Below, piece by piece: positions 1-5,262 of a stretch of DNA of 5,452 nucleotides (position 1 is the stretch's first letter; every line of letters starts with the position of its first letter). A program made the translations under genes and the position numbers. The notes under the pieces are model-generated. The model did not search any database and was not told the DNA's origin. It saw nothing but the letters and a program-made list of their open reading frames with translations. Source of the DNA: a candidate division NC10 bacterium SPGG6 (GTDB lineage: Bacteria > Methylomirabilota > Methylomirabilia > Methylomirabilales > CSP1-5); NCBI GenBank assembly GCA_001643535.1, contig LXTG01000011.1, positions 1 through 5,452 on the forward strand. Direction: 5' to 3'.

Positions 1-174
1 GGTTTGGCCGGCAAAGACTTGCAGGGAGATGAGGAGGGCAATGAGGAACGAGAGGCCCGCGGCCGGGACCGCCACTAAATGGGCCCGTTCACGGAGATGG
101 CTCCGCCCGAAGAGGCCGTTGATGACAACGCCCAGAAGGGGGAAGGCTGGAACCAACCAGATATATTCCATCAT
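1..174 (-). CDS. nuoL: NADH-quinone oxidoreductase subunit L, N-terminal part (runs off the window)
   Basis: The first 58 residues of NuoL, the large antiporter-like proton-pumping membrane subunit at the far end of the complex I membrane arm. The protein starts MMEYIWLVPAFPLLGVVING, a typical NuoL first transmembrane helix with the conserved WLVPAFPLLG-type opening. A short charged loop (GRSHLRERAH, about residues 23-32) follows, then a second hydrophobic helix (about 33-54). The frame stays open to the window edge, so the rest of a roughly 600-residue protein lies outside. Two adjacent ATG codons (172-174 and 169-171) could start it, and the first is used here. No good Shine-Dalgarno is visible; the base sequence just upstream is GGGCCGTTGGC. 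It follows nuoK in the standard Nuo order but is separated from it by a 204-base repeat-filled spacer. Identification is firm from sequence plus context. Confidence 0.9.
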   Translation of the reverse strand, partial: MMEYIWLVPAFPLLGVVINGLFGRSHLRERAHLVAVPAAGLSFLIALLISLQVFAGQT

Positions 175-185
175 GCCAACGGCCC

Positions 186-262
186 GTTCATGGTTCAGAG
201 TTCATGGTTCATAGCCAACGGTTCATGGTGGATGGTTCATAGTTCATGGTTCATGGTGGAGC
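186..262. repeat. Degenerate heptamer tandem array, GTTCATG type (left arm)
   Basis: Eleven consecutive 7-base units in strict phase. GTTCA starts at 186, 193, 200, 207, 221, 235, 242 and 249, always a multiple of 7 apart. The other units are degenerate (GCCAACG at 214, GTGGATG at 228, GTGGAGC at 256). The word GCCAACGG also occurs at 175-182, directly before the nuoL start, so a piece of the nuoL leader appears to have been duplicated into the array. The period is not a multiple of three in any used frame, and the array lies between genes. It resembles the short heptanucleotide tandem repeats known from intergenic regions of several bacterial groups. No function can be assigned. Confidence 0.9.
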
Positions 263-282
263 TCGGACTATAAGCCTTTGGA

Positions 283-375
283 CCCTGAACCCTCAACTCT
301 GAACCCTGAACCGCCCGTGGACCCTGAACGCTGATCCCTGAACCGCTCGAACCCTGAACCATCAACCCTGAACCC
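283..375. repeat. Degenerate heptamer array, CCCTGAA type (right arm, opposite orientation)
   Basis: Units of CCCTGAA or close variants occur at 283, 290 (CCCTCAA), 297 (CTCTGAA), 304, 322, 329 (CGCTGAT), 336, 352, 359 (CCATCAA) and 366. Most are in 7-base steps, interrupted by longer spacers (CCGCCCGTGGA at 311, CCGCTCGAA at 343). The complement of the unit, TTCAGGG, is one base away from the TTCATGG of the left arm. The two arrays are therefore the same repeat family in opposite orientation, about 20 bases apart, and could fold into a long imperfect hairpin. The array ends 3 bases from the nuoK stop codon. Confidence 0.88.
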
Positions 376-378
376 CAC

Positions 379-687
379 TTACCATTTCATCAGGTTGATC
401 TCATCGACATTCACGGTGTGGAAATTCCGGTAGAGTCCAAGCACGATGGCCAATCCCACCGCCGCCTCGGCCGCAGCCACGGTGATAACGAAGATGGCAA
501 ATACCTGGCCGTCCAGGGTCGAGTTGGGCAGATACCGGGAGAGGGCAATGAAGTTCACGTTGACCGCGTTCAGCATCAGCTCAATTGCCATGAGGATGGC
601 AATGGCATTTCGCCGAGTGAGGACTCCAAACATTCCGATCCCGAACAGCACAGCACCTAAGACGAGATAGTAAGACAGAGGGATCAT
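379..687 (-). CDS. nuoK: NADH-quinone oxidoreductase subunit K
   Basis: A 102-residue integral membrane protein, the normal length for NuoK (about 100 residues), which is part of the proton-translocating membrane arm of complex I. Three hydrophobic helices are visible at about residues 3-23, 29-50 and 61-85. The conserved membrane glutamates of the family appear as E36 (AIELMLN) and E74 (VAAAEAAVGLA). The ATG at 685-687 gives the family-typical MIPLSYYLVLGAVLF opening. The same frame stays open to 777, but that extension lies inside nuoJ and is not family sequence. The start is 10 bases after the nuoJ stop, with AGGA in the leader as a modest ribosome site. Standard nuoJ-K order supports the call. 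Downstream the spacing to nuoL is abnormally long because of the repeats. Confidence 0.96.
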   Translation of the reverse strand: MIPLSYYLVLGAVLFGIGMFGVLTRRNAIAILMAIELMLNAVNVNFIALSRYLPNSTLDGQVFAIFVITVAAAEAAVGLAIVLGLYRNFHTVNVDEINLMKW

Positions 688-697
688 TGCGCTAGTC

Positions 698-1180
698 CTA
701 TTCTCGGCGGGCCAGGATAATAGCGCCCACCATTGCGGCGAGGAGCAGGACGGAGGCCACCTCGAAGGGAAGGACATGGGTCGTCAGGAGGAGCCGTCCA
801 AGGGCAGGCGCGGTCTCAACAGGTGGGGGCGCTTTGCCAGCGACATGAATCCCTGTGACGGAGGCGTATACCAGGATGGCCGTAATCCCCAACACGATCA
901 GGGCGCTCAGACCGGCCTGCTCATTAAAGATCGCCGTCCGGGCGGCAATCCGGGTGGTCAGCATGATGGCGAAGAGGAGCAGGATGGTGATCCCGCCGAC
1001 ATAAATGAGGACCTGGACCGCGGCCAAGAACTCGGCATCCAAAAGGACATATATCCCGGCCACACCGCAGAAAGAAAAGATCAGGGCGACGGCGGAGTGG
1101 ACGATATTTCGATCCAAGACCACCAACAGCGCGGCAGCGACGGTAAAAGCCGCCAGCACAAAGAAGAAAACTTCCTGCAC
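698..1180 (-). CDS. nuoJ: NADH-quinone oxidoreductase subunit J
   Basis: A 160-residue membrane subunit of complex I that couples quinone reduction to the proton channels. It opens MQEVFFFVLAAFTVAAALLV, followed by the family-typical VVLDRNIVHSAVALIFSF. The most conserved block, the third helix with its flexible bulge, is VQVLIYVGGITILLLFAIML (about residues 55-74). Two more helices lie at about 91-110 and 137-156. Length is usual for the shorter NuoJ proteins. The start codon is GTG (1178-1180), preceded by a purine-rich ribosome site (GAGGGAAG); no ATG fits the conserved N-terminus. The gene lies 24 bases after nuoI and 10 before nuoK, so it is co-transcribed with both. Confidence 0.96.
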   Translation of the reverse strand: MQEVFFFVLAAFTVAAALLVVLDRNIVHSAVALIFSFCGVAGIYVLLDAEFLAAVQVLIYVGGITILLLFAIMLTTRIAARTAIFNEQAGLSALIVLGITAILVYASVTGIHVAGKAPPPVETAPALGRLLLTTHVLPFEVASVLLLAAMVGAIILARRE

Positions 1181-1204
1181 TCTCTTCTTCCCTCTCTTTA
1201 GGTG

Positions 1205-1732
1205 CTAACCCTTGCGCTCCTGCTTTCCACCGCCGGGGGCAGCAGGCGCCTTCGCTGCCGCTCCCGGCGGGGAACGAGGAGTCATAATGGTGGGATAGAA
1301 GCCGTCGGCGTGCATCGTCTCCATGTCGTAGACCAGATTGGTCCGACTGAACCCACCCAGTTCGTACTTGCCGGTCCACATGGAGATCGCGTCAAAGGGA
1401 CACACCTCGACACAGAGGTTGCAGTACATGCAGAGGTTGTGGTCGATGACGAACCACTTGGGCCGCCGCGCCTTCCCCTTTCCCTCCCCCTCCAGGTGGA
1501 TGCAGTTGGCGGGACAGATCCGGGCACACATGTCGCAGGCGGTGCACTTGAGCTCCTGCGACTCCAAATCGATCGTCAGGACATGTTGGGTCAAGGCCCG
1601 GGTGGGAAGCTGCCGCTTCTCCTCAGGATACTGGACTGTCACCGCCCGGGTGAACAGATACCGGAGTGTGATCTGCATCGAGAGGAGGATGCTCCAGAAG
1701 CCTTCGCAAATATCTCGCAGATATTTCCACAT
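1205..1732 (-). CDS. nuoI: NADH-quinone oxidoreductase subunit I (2x[4Fe-4S] ferredoxin-like)
   Basis: A 175-residue peripheral-arm subunit that carries clusters N6a and N6b and passes electrons toward N2 and quinone. Two complete CxxCxxCxxxCP motifs are present: CTACDMCARICP (C63, C66, C69, C73) and CMYCNLCVEVCP (C101, C104, C107, C111). All eight cluster ligands are therefore intact. The N-terminal amphipathic helix (about residues 1-30, WKYLRDICEGFWSILLSMQ) that anchors the subunit on the membrane arm is present, as is the conserved FDAISM segment after the second motif. The last 20 or so residues are an Ala/Pro/Gly-rich tail ending KQERKG, probably disordered. The ATG at 1730-1732 is preceded by GATGAGGAC, a very close ribosome site that overlaps the end of the nuoH frame. 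It is the first intact gene behind the candidate sigma-54 promoter. Confidence 0.97.
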   Translation of the reverse strand: MWKYLRDICEGFWSILLSMQITLRYLFTRAVTVQYPEEKRQLPTRALTQHVLTIDLESQELKCTACDMCARICPANCIHLEGEGKGKARRPKWFVIDHNLCMYCNLCVEVCPFDAISMWTGKYELGGFSRTNLVYDMETMHADGFYPTIMTPRSPPGAAAKAPAAPGGGKQERKG

Positions 1733-1736
1733 GTCC

Positions 1737-1811
1737 TCATCCCACGGAGTACACGAGCATCACCAGCCCGGTGACACCCAGGTTCACAAAGGCCAGGGGC
1801 AGCAGGACCTT
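1737..1811 (-). pseudogene. nuoH: C-terminal remnant of NADH-quinone oxidoreductase subunit H
   Basis: Twenty-four codons plus TGA (1737-1739) read KVLLPLAFVNLGVTGLVMLV-YSVG. This matches the last transmembrane helix of NuoH, whose usual form is W-K-x-L-L-P-L-A-x-x-N-L-x-V-T. The stop lies 4 bases before the nuoI start, the tight nuoH-nuoI spacing of intact operons. Upstream the homology ends at once: the codon before K is TGT, where the family normally has Trp, and the one before that is TAA (1815-1817). No other frame in 1815-1986 carries the preceding NuoH sequence, so this is not a simple frameshift; the N-terminal ~90% or more of the gene is absent here. No start codon with a ribosome site precedes it, so it is probably not translated. 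The short length limits certainty, but position and sequence agree. Confidence 0.85.
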
Positions 1812-1888
1812 ACATTATTAGGAGTGGCAAGGGCCGTGCCAGACATCTCCAGGCCTGGGGGTGCATCGGACTGCCTTTCAAGGTCCTG
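1803..1888. repeat. 9-base perfect inverted repeat flanking the sigma-54 promoter
   Basis: CAGGACCTT at 1803-1811 is matched by AAGGTCCTG at 1880-1888. The left copy is the first three codons (K-V-L) of the nuoH remnant, and its outer end coincides with the point where nuoH homology stops. The intervening 68 bases contain the sigma-54 promoter. Inverting that segment in thought does not restore a NuoH reading frame. It may be a trace of the recombination that broke nuoH, or chance. Confidence 0.45.
1827..1841 (-). promoter_or_regulatory. Sigma-54 (RpoN) -24/-12 promoter upstream of nuoI
   Basis: On the minus strand the sequence is TGGCACGGCCCTTGC, an exact match to the TGGCACG-N4-TTGC core. 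The invariant GG lies at 1839-1840 and GC at 1827-1828, with the required spacing. The predicted start is near 1815 (an A on the minus strand). The transcript would begin almost exactly at the nuoH breakpoint and reach the nuoI start after about 83 bases. The gene just upstream encodes a sigma-54-dependent activator. The element is also a partial palindrome (TGGCA-N7-TGCCA). Activity is inferred; the match itself is direct. Confidence 0.75.
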
Positions 1889-1950
1889 TCATTTCAGGGG
1901 TTGAGGGGTTTGGATGGAAATAGACGTGTCCGAGAATGCCGCATGCGATG

Positions 1951-1985
1951 CAGGGAATTTCTGGAGGGCAGGGAGTTTCTCCCTG
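1951..1985. promoter_or_regulatory. Repeated CAGGGA(A/G)TTTCT elements, candidate upstream activator sites
   Basis: CAGGGAATTTCT (1951-1962) and CAGGGAGTTTCT (1969-1980) are direct copies matching at 11 of 12 bases, 18 bases apart. The second is also half of a perfect 7-base inverted repeat, CAGGGAG-TTT-CTCCCTG (1969-1985). Relative to the predicted sigma-54 start they lie at about -136 to -147 and -154 to -170, where enhancer-binding proteins of the NtrC family usually bind. They begin one base after the regulator's stop codon. The hairpin could instead affect 3' end formation, but no T-run follows it on the minus strand. Confidence 0.4.
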
Positions 1986-1986
1986 G

Positions 1987-3345
1987 TCAGATGTGGATGT
2001 TGTAGCGCTCGATCTTGTGGGTCAACGTCTTTACATCGATCCGTAGGAGTCGCGCGGCGGGGGCCTTCTTGCCCTCCGTATACCTGAGGGCCCGGATGAT
2101 AGAGATCCGTTCGACCTCAGCGAGGGGGAGAGGCGCATCCCCCTCCTCAGACGGAAGGTCCAGAGTGGGGCGGATGTTGGACGGCAGGTCTTCTGGCACG
2201 ATGATCGTCCCCGGGGCGAGGAGCACGAGCCGTTCGATTGTGTTGGCCAGTTCACGCACATTCCCTGGCCAGGCATATTGCATGAGGAGCCTCATCACTT
2301 CAGGAGAGACGGATTTTTTCTGCTGACCCGGAAGTCGGAACTGGCGGAAGAAGTGCTCGACCAGAGGGGGGATATCTTCCTTCCGGTCCCGGAGAGGAGG
2401 GACCGCGAGGCTGACGACGTTGAGGCGGAAGAAGAGGTCTTCCCGGAAACGACCGGCGCGGACCTCCTCGTGAAGATCTTTGTTGGTCGCCGCAAAGATC
2501 CGCGTGTCGACTCGCCGCTCTTTTGTGCCTCCCACACGCCTGAGCTCTCCGGTATCAAGGACCTGGAGGAGCTTCGCCTGCATCGCCGGGCTCATCTCGG
2601 CCACTTCATCCAGAAACACGGTCCCCCGATGCGCCACCTCAAATAGCCCGGCCTTGGCGCTTGCGGCCCCTGTAAAGGCCCCCTTCTCGTGGCCGAACAG
2701 CTCGCTTTCCAGCAACTGGTCCTGAAAGGCACTGCAATTGATCACCAGAAAGGGCTGATCCCCCCGAGGGCTCGCCTGATGGAGCGTCCTCGCAATGAGC
2801 CCCTTTCCCGTGCCGGTCTCTCCCGAAATGAGAACAGGGGCGGAGGAACCCGCCACCCGCTCTACCATCTCGAGGAGGAACCGCATGGCTTGGCTCTCCC
2901 CGAGAATGACTGATCCGGTGTCCCGCCGACCCACTATGCGCCGAAGCGCAGTGTTCTCTTCCTGTAGCTGCCGCTTCTCCGCGGCCCGTCGCAGGACCGC
3001 CTCGACCTCCGAGAGTTTAAAGGGCTTGGTCAAGTAATCGTAGGCCCCGAGCTTCATCGCCTCGATGGCGGTGTCGACATCGGGGTGCCCGGTAAGGACC
3101 ACCACCTCGGCGGTCACTCCACTAGTGCGGAGCCTGCGAAGCGTCTCGACCCCCCCGAGACCCGGCATCTTCAGGTCCAATAGCACTACGTCGAATTCCT
3201 GCCGGGAGAGAACCTCGAGGGCCTCTTCCCCACTTGGGACCGCCACCACCTTGCAGCCGCTCTGGGGGAGTTCCCGCTCCATGAGGATACGGGTCGGCCT
3301 TTCATCATCGACCACCAGGACTTCGATCGGATGCCGCTCGCTCAA
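1987..3345 (-). CDS. Sigma-54-dependent response regulator (NtrC/AtoC/ZraR family)
   Basis: A 452-residue, full-length, three-domain activator. Receiver (about residues 6-120): acidic pair D13/D14, phosphoacceptor D57 (LLDLKMPG), T85 and K107 (LTKPF). AAA+ domain (about 148-378): Walker A GETGTGKG (175-182), the sigma-54 contact loop GAFTGA (222-227), Walker B GTVFLDE (241-247), an arginine-finger region around FREDLFFRLN (300-309) and sensor II WPGNVREL (359-366). C-terminal Fis-type helix-turn-helix (about 405-450): AARLLRIDVKTLTHKIERY. All catalytic residues are present, so it should hydrolyse ATP to open sigma-54 promoters when phosphorylated. It starts with TTG (3343-3345) that overlaps the kinase stop as TTGA and is preceded by AAAGGGGGAGA. 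No ATG or GTG fits ahead of the receiver's first strand. Its partner is surely the overlapping kinase. The likely nearby target is the sigma-54 promoter at 1827-1841. Confidence 0.96.
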   Translation of the reverse strand: MSERHPIEVLVVDDERPTRILMERELPQSGCKVVAVPSGEEALEVLSRQEFDVVLLDLKMPGLGGVETLRRLRTSGVTAEVVVLTGHPDVDTAIEAMKLGAYDYLTKPFKLSEVEAVLRRAAEKRQLQEENTALRRIVGRRDTGSVILGESQAMRFLLEMVERVAGSSAPVLISGETGTGKGLIARTLHQASPRGDQPFLVINCSAFQDQLLESELFGHEKGAFTGAASAKAGLFEVAHRGTVFLDEVAEMSPAMQAKLLQVLDTGELRRVGGTKERRVDTRIFAATNKDLHEEVRAGRFREDLFFRLNVVSLAVPPLRDRKEDIPPLVEHFFRQFRLPGQQKKSVSPEVMRLLMQYAWPGNVRELANTIERLVLLAPGTIIVPEDLPSNIRPTLDLPSEEGDAPLPLAEVERISIIRALRYTEGKKAPAARLLRIDVKTLTHKIERYNIHI

Positions 3346-5093
3346 GATCCGTCTCCCCCTTTGGTCGCTGCCACTGGCAGTCGGACCGCCACCGTTGTTC
3401 CTGTGCCCAGCCCGTCACTCCTGACCTCGATTGAGCCCCCATGCTGCTCCAGAATCCCCTGGCAGATGGCCAGCCCCAGGCCGGTCCCTTTTCCCACGTC
3501 CTTGGTGGTGAAAAACGGGTCAAAGATCCTCGCCAGGTGTTCGCGCGGGATACCGCAGCCCGTGTCTTGGAGAACCACCTCCACCTGTCCTGGGGCCGGA
3601 AAGGCAGCAATCCGGACCTCTCCCTCTCCCTCAATCGCATCCAGGGCGTTTGTCAACAGGTTCAAAAATACCTGCTGAAGCATATGGCGATCCGCCTGAA
3701 CGACCGGAAGGTTCCGGGGAAGGTTGAGTTCTATTCGCTTGTTGGTTACCACGGCTTGGCTTCTGATCAAGGCGACGGTTTCCCGGATAAGAGATCCCAG
3801 GTTGAGGTTTTCAAAGCTCGGTTCCCGTTGGCGCGCAAAATCGAGCAAGCGTCTCACGATGGCTGAGGCCCGGCCGACCTCCTGCTGAATCAAGGCAAGG
3901 TACTCGGGCACGTCCTGGAACTTTTCTAGCTCGTGGAGCCGCTCCGCCTGGGCCCGGCGCTGGAGGGCCTCGGCAAAGCCTGCAACCGAGGAGAGGGGGT
4001 TATTGATCTCATGGGCTAACCCGGCAGCCAGCCGACCCAAGGAGGCTAGCTTCTCTTGTCGGAGCAAGAGATCTTGCGAGCGGCGCAGTTGCTCGTACGA
4101 GCGATGCACCTCCTCGTACAGGCTGGCGTTCTCCACGGCGATGGCCGCCTGAGCAGCCAGGGTGACCGCCAAGGCCTCATCCTCCTTGCTGAACGCCTCC
4201 GCCCCCTGCTTCTCCGTCAGGTAGAGGTTGCCAAAGACCTTCCCCTTCGACACGATGGGGACACCCAAGAAGGACCGCATGGGGGGATGATGGGCCGGAA
4301 ATCCGTGCGCCCGAGGGTCGTTGCTCAGTTCGTTCAATCTGAGCGGCTTGGCCTCCCGGACGAGGACCCCCAGAACGCCTTTCCCCACCGGAAGGGACCC
4401 GATCCTGGCCTTGGTCTCTTCATCGATACCGACGGTGATGAACTGGCTTAACCCCTTGCTATCCTCGTTCAGCATCCCTACGGCCCCGTACTTGGCCCCA
4501 ACGACCTTGCACGCAAGCTCCGCAATCTTTTGGAGGACCAACTCTAGTGAGAGCTCTTTCGCCAAGACCATGCCAGCTTCCACCAGGGCCCTGAATTGCT
4601 CGACCCCCCGGCGGACAACTCCTTCTCGCTCCTGGAGGAAGGCTAAGGCCACAATGACCAGGATCCGGTTGGCCACGGGTTTAAAGAGCTCGAGGGCAAG
4701 AACCAAACGGTCGGGCCTGTCCCCGTACTTTTGCGTCAGCGATTGCTCGCACACGCCCTGTAGAGTCAACAGGGCGCCGAAAATGTGTTTTGGGGTCAGG
4801 CGGCGGAGGATGCCCCGGGCAGCCATGGCCTTGGCCAAGGCCTGGGCCCGGTGATAACGCCCCGTCTCGAGGCAGGTGAGGTAGGCATCGTAAATAGCCA
4901 CCGAATCGTCCTCGAGCTCCTCCGAGGTTCCCCCCCGAAGATACCCCCCGGTCTCCATCTCTTTCATCCATCGCCGACGAAGCGGTCCCTCGCGCCTCCG
5001 GAAGTGGGCCAACATCTCTTTACGGAGGCGGTCGCCTCCCACATGTGTCTTCCGTGTTACACTATCTAATCTTGATATCGCTTTTCTTGCCAT
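3342..5093 (-). CDS. Soluble GAF-domain sensor histidine kinase (NtrB-like transmitter)
   Basis: A 583-residue kinase that should phosphorylate the downstream regulator. Residues about 20-165 are a helical region without a transmembrane segment; it resembles the RsbRD/RsbR-type N-terminal sensor domain, but only tentatively. A GAF domain follows (about 178-325), with HHPPMRSFLGVPI (268-280) and GNLYLTEKQG (288-297) close to GAF domains of DosS/DevS kinases. Whether it binds heme cannot be told. A coiled-coil linker (about 322-350) leads to the H-box LAHEINNPLSS with phosphoacceptor H361. The ATPase domain has N-box NLLTNALDA (478-486), G1 DTGCGIP (510-516), F-box FDPFFTTK (524-531) and G2 GKGTGLGL (534-541), all intact. 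No signal peptide is visible, so it acts in the cytoplasm. The ATG at 5091-5093 has an in-frame stop a few codons upstream and a weak GGGATGAG ribosome site. It overlaps the regulator by 4 bases. Confidence 0.95.
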   Translation of the reverse strand: MARKAISRLDSVTRKTHVGGDRLRKEMLAHFRRREGPLRRRWMKEMETGGYLRGGTSEELEDDSVAIYDAYLTCLETGRYHRAQALAKAMAARGILRRLTPKHIFGALLTLQGVCEQSLTQKYGDRPDRLVLALELFKPVANRILVIVALAFLQEREGVVRRGVEQFRALVEAGMVLAKELSLELVLQKIAELACKVVGAKYGAVGMLNEDSKGLSQFITVGIDEETKARIGSLPVGKGVLGVLVREAKPLRLNELSNDPRAHGFPAHHPPMRSFLGVPIVSKGKVFGNLYLTEKQGAEAFSKEDEALAVTLAAQAAIAVENASLYEEVHRSYEQLRRSQDLLLRQEKLASLGRLAAGLAHEINNPLSSVAGFAEALQRRAQAERLHELEKFQDVPEYLALIQQEVGRASAIVRRLLDFARQREPSFENLNLGSLIRETVALIRSQAVVTNKRIELNLPRNLPVVQADRHMLQQVFLNLLTNALDAIEGEGEVRIAAFPAPGQVEVVLQDTGCGIPREHLARIFDPFFTTKDVGKGTGLGLAICQGILEQHGGSIEVRSDGLGTGTTVAVRLPVAATKGGDGS

Positions 5094-5099
5094 ACGCTC

Positions 5100-5110
5100 A
5101 TCCCTGGGAT
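5100..5110. promoter_or_regulatory. Palindrome ATCCC-T-GGGAT before the kinase start, candidate operator
   Basis: A perfect 5+5 palindrome with a one-base centre lies 6 bases before the kinase ATG and overlaps its ribosome-site region. A near-identical copy, ATCCCAGGGAG, lies at 5165-5175 on the far side of the putative promoter. The two copies also form a 10-base perfect inverted repeat with each other (5101-5110 with 5165-5174). The CAGGGA core recurs in the repeated elements at 1951-1985. Autoregulation by the downstream regulator, or an RNA hairpin, are both possible. Confidence 0.35.
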
Positions 5111-5135
5111 CGAAACCTCACTCCTCCAGCCTTCT

Positions 5136-5164
5136 AGTATACTCGCAAAGGAGGTGAGAGAAAA
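5136..5164 (-). promoter_or_regulatory. Putative housekeeping (sigma-70-type) promoter of the kinase-regulator operon
   Basis: On the minus strand TATACT (5136-5141) is a 5 of 6 match to the -10 consensus. With a 17-base spacer the -35 position reads TTTTCT (5159-5164), only 3 of 6. The predicted start near 5129 gives a leader of about 36 bases. The weak -35 would suit a promoter needing an activator; the ATCCCAGGGAG element lies immediately upstream, at 5165-5175. Confidence 0.4.
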
Positions 5165-5186
5165 ATCCCAGGGAGCGCCCTCTCCC
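5161..5186 (-). terminator. Weak terminator-like hairpin upstream of the kinase operon
   Basis: On the minus strand GGGAG (5182-5186) can pair with CTCCC (5171-5175) over a 6-base loop, followed after 5 bases by TTTTT (5161-5165). The stem is short and the T-run displaced, so this is a marginal intrinsic terminator. It could end transcription coming from the zwf-like fragment before the kinase promoter. Confidence 0.3.
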
Positions 5187-5262
5187 CCCAACCTCCAGGG
5201 CCATCCCAACCGTACTTCATTCACCATGAACAAGAAACAGAAAAGCACCCTTGACACGAGAA

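Noticed and set aside
79..273. Plus-strand frame through the nuoL start and heptamer array
   Set aside because: Its Trp/Phe/Met/Val-rich tail is only the translated GTTCATG repeat; the upstream half is antisense to nuoL.
283..375. CRISPR-like array
   Set aside because: The units are only 7 bases long, degenerate and without unique spacers; no cas genes are nearby.
688..777. Upstream extension of the nuoK frame (132 codons in total)
   Set aside because: The added residues lie inside nuoJ and do not resemble NuoK; the ATG at 687 gives the normal length and N-terminus.
1825..1839. Second sigma-54-like promoter on the plus strand (TGGCAAGGGCCGTGC)
   Set aside because: It is the consequence of the partial palindrome in the minus-strand promoter, has a poorer core, and would only transcribe antisense to the regulator gene.
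1202..1904. Long plus-strand frames across nuoI and the spacer
   Set aside because: They mirror GC-rich minus-strand genes, have no family likeness and cross a gene boundary; the minus strand carries intact iron-sulfur motifs.
1862..1940. Small open frames in the regulator-nuoH spacer (for example a 16-codon frame starting ATGCGGCAT on the minus strand)
   Set aside because: Too short, no convincing ribosome site and no recognisable sequence.
1969..1985. Hairpin just after the regulator stop as an intrinsic terminator
   Set aside because: The 7-base stem with 3-base loop is followed by CCCTCCAGAAATT on the minus strand, with no T-run; a binding-site role is at least as likely.
5147..5158. 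Perfect Shine-Dalgarno-like AAAGGAGGTGAG on the plus strand (complement resembles the 16S rRNA 3' tail)
   Set aside because: No start codon follows at a usable distance and no plausible plus-strand gene follows; no other rRNA sequence surrounds it. Treated as chance.
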